Under the pieces are notes generated by a model that saw only the letters and a list, made by a program, of their open reading frames with translations, was not told where the DNA came from and made no database searches. Shown here piece by piece: positions 16,791 to 22,419 of a stretch of 22,419 nucleotides of DNA. Origin of the DNA: SYFT01 sp964471115 (GTDB taxonomy: Bacteria; Acidobacteriota; Vicinamibacteria; Vicinamibacterales; SCN-69-37); contig CAYYFE010000057.1 in NCBI GenBank assembly GCA_964471115.1, positions 1 through 22,419 on the forward strand. The letters are read 5' to 3'. Each line of letters opens with the position of its first letter. Positions within the stretch are counted from its first letter, which is position 1. The position numbers and the translations under genes were made by a program.

Positions 16791-19662
16791 GCTCGTTGGG
16801 CTTGTCGGCGCCCTGTCACTGCTGACCGGGCTGACCGCGGTGCGTGCCCAGCAGGCCGCCGCGCCGCCGATGGTGCCCCTCGCCGAACTGCGCGAAGCGC
16901 TGCCGCGCATCGGCTACGACCTCTTCACGATCGATCTGGCCTCCGTTCCGCCCGGGCCGGTCGACCGATCCTACGAACTGGCCGCCGGCGACACCCTCAA
17001 CCTGCGCGTGTGGGGGGAACTGCAGCTGTCCTTCCTGCTGACGGTGACCGACGATCTCTTCGTCGAGATCCCCGACGTGCCGGGCCGCGTCTACGTCTCG
17101 GGGCTCAACCTCACCGAGGTCACCGATCGCCTGCGCCGCCACCTGGCGACGGCCTACGCGACCTATTTCAATCTCGACAATCCGGCTGCGTCCCAGGCGT
17201 TTGTCGACGTGGCGCTGGGCAGCGTGCGCGACGTGCGGTTCCTCGTGCAGGGCGAAGTGGCGAGCCCCGGCAGCTATACGCTGCACCCGAGTCTGGCCAA
17301 CGTCATCTACGCCATCGCCCGCGCGGGTGGGCTGAAGGAATCGGCGTCGCTGCGCAGCGTGCGGGTCCGTCGTGGCACCCAGGTCATCGAACTCGACTTC
17401 TACGACTTCCTCCTGCGGGGCACCGTGGGCCAGGATCAGCTGCGGCTGCGCCACGGCGACATCGTGTTCGTGCCGCTCAAACGCCGCGAGGTGGCGGTGC
17501 GCGGGGAAGTGCGGAGGCCCGGCTACTACACCCTGCGCGACGATGGCGCCGAAGATCTGGCGGGCGTGCTCGATCTGGCGGGCGGCGTGCGTCAGACGGC
17601 CAACACCGAGCGCATCCTGATCCGGCGGACCGAGGTCAACCGCGGCGCGCAGACGCTGTCGGTCAATCTGACGGCTTCGGGGTCGACCCGGCTGCGCGAC
17701 GGCGACGTGGTGACCGTGGCCGCTTCCAACTCGCTGCGGCGCGACTTCGTGGAACTGCAGGGCGCGGGTGTGATGGTGCCCGGCGAATATCAGTTCATGC
17801 CCGGTATGACGCTGGCCGATCTGCTGGCCTCGGCCGGCGGCCTGCTGCCCGATGCGTATCTCGCCCGCGCGGAACTGCGGCGCACCGGCCCCGATCAACG
17901 GCGGCGGTATCAGTCGGTGGACCTGCGTCTGGTGCAGCAGCGCGATCCGGCGCACAACCTGGCGGTGGAGCCGCTCGATGTGCTCACCGTGTTCCGCGTG
18001 GCCGATATCGAGGGCCTGGACGGGGTGGTCACGCTGTCGGGGCACGTCAAGCAGCCGGGCGAAGCGCCGCTGTCGAGCGGCATGCGGGTGTCGGACCTGC
18101 TGTTTGCCAGAGCCGGCGTGCTCGACGCCGCCTTCATGCGCGACGCGTACCTGCCGCGCGCCGAAATTTCGCGCGTCGTGTCGGGTTCCACGGCGCGGCA
18201 GCTGATGGCGTTCGACCTGGGCCGGCTGCTGGCCGGCGATGCGACGCAGGATCAGGCGCTGCAGCCCGGCGACGATGTGCGCATCTTCCACCGCCGCGAC
18301 ATCGTCGGCGCCCAGCGTCTGGTCACGATGACCGGCTACACGAAGGCGCCCGGGCCGCAGCCGCTGCAGGCCGGCATGCGCCTGCGCGACCTCCTGGAAG
18401 GGCCCGGCGGGTATCTCGATCCCGACTTCCGGCGCGGCGCGTATCTGCCGCGCGGCGACCTCTGGCGGTCGGTCAGCCGGGACAACCGCGTGGAGCGCGA
18501 ACTGCTGCGATTCGATCTGGGCGCCGTGTTGCGCGGCGACGCCGGACAGAACCTCGCGCTCGAAAGCGGCGACGAGGTGGTGCTGTATGCGGCGAAGGAC
18601 TTCCTCGAGCCGCAGCTGGTCGACATCGGCGGCGCGGTGAACAAGCCGGGGCAGTACGAACTGGCCGCGAACATGACGGTGGGCGACCTCATCGTGCGCG
18701 CCGGCGGCCTCAAGGAGATGGCCGACCCGGCCGTGGGAGATCTGTTCCGTGTGGGCGTGGGCGCGGATGGCCGCGTGGCCCTGGAATCCTCGGAGATTTC
18801 GCTGGCCGACGCCGGCGTGACGCTGCGCAATCGCGATCGCCTGCAGGTGCGCACCCGCGCGGGGTATCAGCCGTCCCGCGTCGTCTCGGTGACCGGGCAG
18901 GTGCAGTTTCCCGGCGAGTACTCGATGAACGCCGCGGGCCGGGTGAGCGACCTCATCCGCATGGCTGGCGGCCTGCTTGATGATGCGTTTGCCGAAGGGG
19001 CCGATCTGCGGCGCGGCGAGGGCGATGCCGCGCGCGTGGTGTTCGATCTGGAGCGCGCGCTGGCGCAGACGAACGCGCCGGACAACCTGCTGCTCGAGGA
19101 CGGCGACCGCCTGACGATTCCGCGCCGGACGAACACGGTGACCGTGGTCGACGCGGTGGAGCACCCCATCACGATTGCCCACAAACCCGGCGAAGGCGTG
19201 AAGTACTACCTGCAGGCGGCCGGCGGCCTGACGGCGGAGGCCGACCCCGACGCGGTGCAGGTGGTGTGGCCCAGCGGTCGTGTGGCGCCTGGCCGCTTCC
19301 TGCGTGGGCCCGACGTGCGGCCGGGCAGCACCATTCGTGTGTCGCCACGTCCATCGCCGTATCAGCGGCTGGCCGATGCGGCCACGGCCGGTACGACGCC
19401 GGCCGCACCCGCGGCGGCGGCTCCGGCGCCCGAGGCTGAGGCGGCGAAGGCGATGGCCACGGTGGCCCAGGGGCCGCTGCAGGCGCCCGTCGGCCCGTGT
19501 CCGACCGTCGCGTTCGACCTGGGCTCGCTGCGTGTGACCACTGTCGAAGCCACCACCTACATCGGCGTGACGTGCGACACCCTCAAACCCGGCGACGTCG
19601 TGACGGTCAGCTTCGTGCGCGTCAATGAGCGGGTCGTCGTGGCGACGGAAATAAAGAAGTAG
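16783..19662 (+). CDS. Giant multi-SLBB polysaccharide export protein (Wza-related)
   Basis: A 959-residue secreted protein with a Sec signal peptide (MRRL..., cleavage near VRA-Q at 22). It has a polysaccharide export (PES/Poly_export) domain at about 65-145 (LAAGDTLNLRVWGE). About eight SLBB-type beta-grasp repeats follow, judged by recurring G-x-V-x-x-PG...AGG patterns with anchor residues near 157, 241, 327, 420, 518, 617, 705 and 791. Wza has two or three such domains and a lipidated Cys; here there is no lipobox and the protein is over twice as long. An Ala/Pro-rich linker (about 865-905) leads to a small beta-rich tail with Cys906 and Cys931. It likely forms the periplasm-spanning or outer-membrane part of the export path. 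The ATG overlaps the wzz stop by 8 bp. Confidence 0.9.
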   Translation: MRRLVGLVGALSLLTGLTAVRAQQAAAPPMVPLAELREALPRIGYDLFTIDLASVPPGPVDRSYELAAGDTLNLRVWGELQLSFLLTVTDDLFVEIPDVPGRVYVSGLNLTEVTDRLRRHLATAYATYFNLDNPAASQAFVDVALGSVRDVRFLVQGEVASPGSYTLHPSLANVIYAIARAGGLKESASLRSVRVRRGTQVIELDFYDFLLRGTVGQDQLRLRHGDIVFVPLKRREVAVRGEVRRPGYYTLRDDGAEDLAGVLDLAGGVRQTANTERILIRRTEVNRGAQTLSVNLTASGSTRLRDGDVVTVAASNSLRRDFVELQGAGVMVPGEYQFMPGMTLADLLASAGGLLPDAYLARAELRRTGPDQRRRYQSVDLRLVQQRDPAHNLAVEPLDVLTVFRVADIEGLDGVVTLSGHVKQPGEAPLSSGMRVSDLLFARAGVLDAAFMRDAYLPRAEISRVVSGSTARQLMAFDLGRLLAGDATQDQALQPGDDVRIFHRRDIVGAQRLVTMTGYTKAPGPQPLQAGMRLRDLLEGPGGYLDPDFRRGAYLPRGDLWRSVSRDNRVERELLRFDLGAVLRGDAGQNLALESGDEVVLYAAKDFLEPQLVDIGGAVNKPGQYELAANMTVGDLIVRAGGLKEMADPAVGDLFRVGVGADGRVALESSEISLADAGVTLRNRDRLQVRTRAGYQPSRVVSVTGQVQFPGEYSMNAAGRVSDLIRMAGGLLDDAFAEGADLRRGEGDAARVVFDLERALAQTNAPDNLLLEDGDRLTIPRRTNTVTVVDAVEHPITIAHKPGEGVKYYLQAAGGLTAEADPDAVQVVWPSGRVAPGRFLRGPDVRPGSTIRVSPRPSPYQRLADAATAGTTPAAPAAAAPAPEAEAAKAMATVAQGPLQAPVGPCPTVAFDLGSLRVTTVEATTYIGVTCDTLKPGDVVTVSFVRVNERVVVATEIKK

Positions 19663-19709
19663 TGCGGAGTGCGGAGTGCGCAGTGCGCAGTGCGGAGTGC
19701 GGAGTGCGG
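19661..19709 (+). repeat. AGTGCGG heptamer array, 7 units
   Basis: Seven head-to-tail 7-bp units (AGTGCGG or AGTGCGC), all in register, begin inside the TAG stop of the SLBB gene. Every unit contains GTG, and three units span seven codons, so the array offers GTG start codons in all three frames. The frame of the following glycosidase gene is open through it. It is the same family and orientation as the larger array at 21965-22146. Confidence 0.92.
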
Positions 19710-21467
19710 AGCTTGCCCGCCGGCTTGCCCGCCGGAGCCTGGGCGCAGGCGGGAGCCTTGGCGCAGGCGGGTGCGGTCCTGCTCTTAGCGCTGAGCGCGG
19801 GCGTGCTGGCGCAGGCGCCGAAGCCAATCTCCAAGATCACGTACGTCCTGCCGTATTACCCGCAGTACTCCTCGGTCTCTGACGTCCAGTTTGCCGCCGA
19901 CGTGGCGGACCTGCGGGCGCGGCTGGGCGAGGGCACCTACGTCCGTGTCGGGTTCAACCGCTACATCTTCTCGAGCATGGACCGCTGGGAGGTCGACCCG
20001 GCCGATCGCGCGACGATTCGCGCGAACCTGGCGTCGACCATCGCGCAGATTGATTCCACGGTCGAGCGGGCCCGCGCCAACGGTATCCCGCTGTCGCTGT
20101 CGCTGCTGACGGCGATCCGCAATCGCTACGATCCCCTGCAGACGGGCGCCGAACGCGAGGACCGGCGCAACACGCAGTGGTACGCCAACGGCGATCTGGC
20201 GCCCGGGTGGATCACGCTGTCGCGCTACGCGCGCAAGATGCGCGGGCGGTACGACGCGTACGTCCGCGAAATCGGCGCCGTGTTTGCCAATCGCATGGCG
20301 CGGTATCCGTCCACGCTGGTGGCGGCCTCGGGTGACGGCGAGGTGGAACTGTCGTACGACCGGTCGCCGCCGTGGCACCCGGCCTACAACGGCACGAACA
20401 TCGAATACACGGACTACTCGCCGTTCGCCGTCGCCGAGTTCCGAGACTGGATTCGCAACGCCGGGCTGTACGCGCCGGGGCAGCTCTACGCGGGCCAGGG
20501 CTACGCCAATGCCGCGCGGTACCAGGGCGACGCGTCGCCGGGGATCGATTCCAACGGCGACGGCCGCACCCTGAACGGGGACTTCGGCACGTCGTTCTCC
20601 ACCTGGGCGCTGCGGCACTTCGACTGGAGCCTGACCGACGCCACCGAGGTGGACCCACGCGCCATTCCGGCGCTCACCTACGATCGGCCGGGGTTCAACG
20701 CCCTGCCGAACGAGGTGCCGACCGGATTCGACCCGCCGCGGGCGCGTGTGGCCGGTCAGCCCTGGTGGGAGGTGTGGGATCGCTTCCGGCAGGAGATGGT
20801 CTGGCATTACAACGTCGACTTCGCCCGCGCGATCACGACCACCGCCGATCCCGAGACGGGGCAGACCATCCCGCGTGACCGCTGGTATTCGCATCAGATC
20901 CCAGCCGATTACCTGTTCGGGTTCACGCCGCAGAACCCGGATTTCCGCTTCCTCACGTCGGCCAGCCCGCACTGGAGCGCCGACATCTCGCCGTATGGGG
21001 GACTGGGCATCACGTCGTTCAACGTGAACCTCGGGGCCAACAGCTTTGCCCGCACGCTGGCCACGGTCATGCCGCATCTGGCGCAACGCAACGTGCGCTG
21101 GGGCATCCTCGAGTGGAATCCGTCGTTGCCCGTGTCGAACTCCATCGGCGTGTACGAGCAGGACATGGCGCTGGTGGAGCAGTACCGGCCGTCGGTGCTC
21201 GTGCCATGGGCGTGGGGCGACGCGTTCTACCAGGTGCGCAACTCGCCGTTCGAGATCGCGCTGCGCGATCTGATTGCGCGCATCCGCAACGGTCCCTCGG
21301 CCGATCCGCCGGCTCCGCAGCCACTGGCCCTGCCGCCGCCGTCGTCCGCGCCCGGCACCGCGCCTCCGCGCGCCCGCGATCAACGCCTGTGGCAGCTGCG
21401 CAACGACGTGCTGGACCGCGATCGCGAAGACACCCTGCGCCGCCTGAGCCGACGATGGGAACGGTGA
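19662..21467 (+). CDS. Secreted glycoside-hydrolase-like protein with EF-hand-like loop; repeat-derived N-terminus
   Basis: An exported protein of about 550-600 residues, probably a TIM-barrel glycosidase acting on the polysaccharide. The frame opens at GTG 19662 inside the heptamer array, so the start is uncertain. GTG 19704 and TTG 19758 are alternatives that keep the signal peptide (AVLLLALSAGVLAQA, about 38-52). After it, KITYVLPYYPQYSS starts the barrel. GDGEVELS (224-231) and RWGILEWNPS (479-488) look like the two strand-end glutamates of a retaining glycosidase. DSNGDGRTLNGD at 296-307 resembles a calcium-binding EF-hand or dockerin loop. The C-terminus is Pro-rich, then basic and helical. 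I do not recognise the exact GH family, so hydrolase activity is inference from fold-like features and context. Confidence 0.7.
   Translation: MRSAECAVRSAECGVRSLPAGLPAGAWAQAGALAQAGAVLLLALSAGVLAQAPKPISKITYVLPYYPQYSSVSDVQFAADVADLRARLGEGTYVRVGFNRYIFSSMDRWEVDPADRATIRANLASTIAQIDSTVERARANGIPLSLSLLTAIRNRYDPLQTGAEREDRRNTQWYANGDLAPGWITLSRYARKMRGRYDAYVREIGAVFANRMARYPSTLVAASGDGEVELSYDRSPPWHPAYNGTNIEYTDYSPFAVAEFRDWIRNAGLYAPGQLYAGQGYANAARYQGDASPGIDSNGDGRTLNGDFGTSFSTWALRHFDWSLTDATEVDPRAIPALTYDRPGFNALPNEVPTGFDPPRARVAGQPWWEVWDRFRQEMVWHYNVDFARAITTTADPETGQTIPRDRWYSHQIPADYLFGFTPQNPDFRFLTSASPHWSADISPYGGLGITSFNVNLGANSFARTLATVMPHLAQRNVRWGILEWNPSLPVSNSIGVYEQDMALVEQYRPSVLVPWAWGDAFYQVRNSPFEIALRDLIARIRNGPSADPPAPQPLALPPPSSAPGTAPPRARDQRLWQLRNDVLDRDREDTLRRLSRRWER
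19711..19771. repeat. Composite GC-rich repeat with hairpin inside the signal-peptide region
   Basis: Two perfect copies of a 12-mer (GCTTGCCCGCCG, 19711-19734) are followed by two copies of GCGCAGGCGGG (19743 and 19761) set 18 bp apart. CCCGCC at 19728 pairs with GGCGGG ending at 19753, and most inner bases also pair, giving an imperfect 12-bp stem. It adjoins the heptamer array and is translated as the N-terminal extension of the glycosidase-like protein. Confidence 0.75.
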
Positions 21468-21961
21468 GGGTGGTGCGTAGCGCGGCCCGGGCACGTAGCG
21501 CGGCTTGGGCACGTAGCGCGGCCCGCTCTTCGGGCCGCGATCACGGCGCGCCGAAGAGCGGCGCGCCCTACGTACTGTTCATCGCGTTGCTCGCGGCCGC
21601 CTGCAGCGGCAATACGCCCACGTCGCCCGGAAACGGCGGCACGCCGAACACCCCCACGACGCTGGCCGGCTCCGTGTCCGCATACGGCCTCGTCAACCAC
21701 GACCATGCGCCAACGGCCTCGGGCCAGTTGACGATCACGCTCACCTGGTCCGGGGCCGCCGACCTCGATCTCTACGTCACGGCGCCCACCTGCACGGGTT
21801 ATCCCCCCGACGCCTGCGTACTGCTGGCGCGCTCGACCGCTTCCACCGGCAACCGCGAGCAGGTCACGATCACCGCCACGGCCGGCACCGCCCTCCGCCT
21901 CTGGGTGGACAACTTCAGCCGCTCGACTTCGGCCGCCTACACGATCACAATGGCGCAGTGA
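21455..21961 (+). CDS. Small lipoprotein with PPC-like beta-sandwich domain; REP-derived N-terminus
   Basis: A lipoprotein of about 168 residues. The lipobox LAAAC ends at about residue 50, preceded by the hydrophobic YVLFIALLAA. A Thr/Pro/Gly-rich linker follows. The mature domain of about 95 residues has alternating strands (LTITLTWSGAADLDLYV) resembling bacterial pre-peptidase C-terminal (PPC) or carbohydrate-binding beta-sandwich domains. There is no start codon between the REP-like palindrome and the hydrophobic core, so the first 35 or so Arg/Ala/Ser-rich residues must be translated from the repeat. Candidate starts are ATG 21455 and GTG 21464, the latter overlapping the upstream stop (GTGA). 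Ligand and role are unknown; secretion beside a glycosidase suggests the cell surface. Confidence 0.65.
   Translation: MGTVRVVRSAARARSAAWARSAARSSGRDHGAPKSGAPYVLFIALLAAACSGNTPTSPGNGGTPNTPTTLAGSVSAYGLVNHDHAPTASGQLTITLTWSGAADLDLYVTAPTCTGYPPDACVLLARSTASTGNREQVTITATAGTALRLWVDNFSRSTSAAYTITMAQ
21477..21571. repeat. REP-like element: two partial heads plus an inverted REP pair (REPIN/BIME-like)
   Basis: Two 18-bp copies (GTAGCGCGGC + CCGGGCAC or TTGGGCAC, at 21477 and 21495) precede a full inverted pair at 21513-21571. That pair is GTAG, then a perfect 9-bp hairpin CGCGGCCCG/CGGGCCGCG with loop CTCTT, a 5-bp spacer, an 8-bp hairpin GGCGCGCC/GGCGCGCC with loop GAAGAGC, then CTAC. The GTAG head with a hairpin, mirrored by CTAC, is the layout of REP sequences mobilised by RAYT transposases. 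It is translated as part of the lipoprotein gene. Confidence 0.8.
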
Positions 21962-21964
21962 GAC

Positions 21965-22146
21965 AGTGCGTAGTGCCCAGTGCGGAGTGCGGAGTGCGAC
22001 GTGCGGAGTGCGGAGTGCGAAGTGCGAAGTGCGAAGTGCGAAGTGCGGAGTGCGACGTGCGGAGTGCGACGTGCGGAGTGCGGAGTGCGAAGTGCGGAGT
22101 GCGGAGTGCGGAGTGCGAAGTGCGGAGTGCGGAGTGCGTAGTGCAC
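21965..22146 (+). repeat. AGTGCGN heptamer array, 26 units
   Basis: Twenty-six contiguous 7-bp units in perfect register begin 3 bp after the lipoprotein stop codon. Position 7 varies (mostly G or A), and position 1 is C instead of A in three units, each following a unit that ends in A. The last two units are AGTGCGT and AGTGCAC. It fills nearly the whole space between the lipoprotein and the next gene and resembles the heptameric STRR arrays described in cyanobacteria. No spacer structure is present, so it is not a CRISPR. Confidence 0.95.
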
Positions 22147-22419
22147 CTGTAGCGCGGCACGATCTGCGGGCCGCGAAGACCGCCGTCGTCGTGCCGTGCC
22201 GGAATGAGGCGGCGCACATTGAGGCGCTGCTCGACGCGCTGGCGGCGCAGACGTGCCGGCCCGACGAGGTCGTGATCGTCAACGACGGATCCACCGACGA
22301 CACCGTGGCGCGCATCGAGCGATGGCGCAACGGCGGGGCAGACGCCCGCGCCCTCCACGTGCGGATCATCGACGGGCCGGGCCGGGGGCCGGGCCCTGCG
22401 ATGAATGCCGGCATCCGGG
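22134..22419 (+). CDS. Family 2 (GT-A) glycosyltransferase, 3' partial
   Basis: The N-terminal part of a GT2 glycosyltransferase cut by the right window edge. AVVVPCRNE (17-25) is the first strand of the GT-A fold, and VVIVNDGSTDDT (46-57) is the classic nucleotide-sugar-binding motif. GPGRGPGPAMNAGI near the end corresponds to the region just before the DxD motif, which lies outside the window. The only plausible start codons upstream lie in the heptamer array (GTG 22134 or earlier units), so residues 1-15 come from the array and the adjoining REP-like hairpin. CTG 22164 would be a non-standard alternative. Substrate is unknown; it would extend the locus's glycan or a related one. Confidence 0.85.
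   Translation, partial: MRSAPVARHDLRAAKTAVVVPCRNEAAHIEALLDALAAQTCRPDEVVIVNDGSTDDTVARIERWRNGGADARALHVRIIDGPGRGPGPAMNAGIR
22149..22176 (+). repeat. Single REP-like hairpin with GTAG head
   Basis: GTAG is followed by CGCGGC, paired with GCCGCG at 22170-22175; an A-G mismatch, two more C-G pairs and a 5-nt loop (ATCTG) complete the hairpin. It matches the first REP at 21513 in about 27 of 32 positions. It lies directly after the heptamer array and inside the reading frame of the glycosyltransferase. Confidence 0.75.

Noticed and set aside
16816..19827. 1003-codon open frame on the - strand opposite the SLBB gene
   Set aside because: Same high-GC antisense effect; the + strand has signal peptide, export domain and repeated SLBB motifs.
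21965..22146. CRISPR array
   Set aside because: The units are contiguous 7-mers without spacers and no cas genes are seen.
21937..22358. Repeat protein on the - strand made of Leu-Arg-Thr-Pro-His-Ser-Ala units
   Set aside because: It is only the translation of the heptamer array (three units give seven codons); no start region or flanking domain supports a gene.

Overview
The window is 22.4 kb of very GC-rich bacterial DNA, almost wholly coding on the + strand. It looks like part of a cell-surface polysaccharide (exopolysaccharide, O-antigen or capsule type) biosynthesis and export locus. Codon use, lipoprotein signals, Wzz/Wza-type export proteins and GTAG-headed palindromic repeats indicate a Gram-negative (diderm) bacterium. 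The mix of EPS genes, heptanucleotide arrays and REP-like elements reminds me of Acidobacteriota (Vicinamibacteria-like), but that is inference; no rRNA or other taxonomic marker is present.

Layout. (1) 1-3629, + strand: a WbpG-family sugar amidotransferase cut by the left edge, a GDP-L-fucose synthase and a Wzy/O-antigen-ligase-type membrane protein. (2) 3554-4986, - strand: two coupled Sel1-repeat lipoprotein genes inserted against the direction of the locus. (3) 5020-13587, + strand: a WbuB-like glycosyltransferase, then wbpB, pglC, pglD, pglE, wbpD and pglF homologues and a long WcaJ/WbaP-type phosphoglycosyltransferase, most overlapping or within 16 bp of each other. (4) 13587-19662: a pseudopilin-like membrane protein, two Wzz-type chain-length proteins and a 959-residue multi-SLBB export protein. 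(5) 19661-22419: a repeat-rich tail with a secreted glycosidase-like protein, a small lipoprotein and the start of a family 2 glycosyltransferase, separated by AGTGCGG heptamer arrays and REP-like palindromes. No non-coding stretch exceeds about 175 bp; the longest is the second heptamer array.

How the genes fit together. PglF (UDP-GlcNAc 4,6-dehydratase), PglE (4-aminotransferase) and PglD (N-acetyltransferase) would make UDP-N,N'-diacetylbacillosamine, which PglC would load onto undecaprenyl phosphate. WbpB and WbpD belong to the pathway to UDP-2,3-diacetamido-2,3-dideoxy-glucuronic acid, and the WbpG-family amidotransferase fits a later acetamidino modification of such a sugar. Fcl gives GDP-L-fucose and the WbuB-like enzyme extends the chain. 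The Wzy-like protein would polymerise, the two Wzz-type proteins set length, and the SLBB protein would form the periplasmic/outer-membrane export path. Not seen in the window: a Wzx flippase, a Wzc kinase, WbpA, WbpE, WbpI, HisH/HisF and GDP-mannose 4,6-dehydratase; these may lie outside it.
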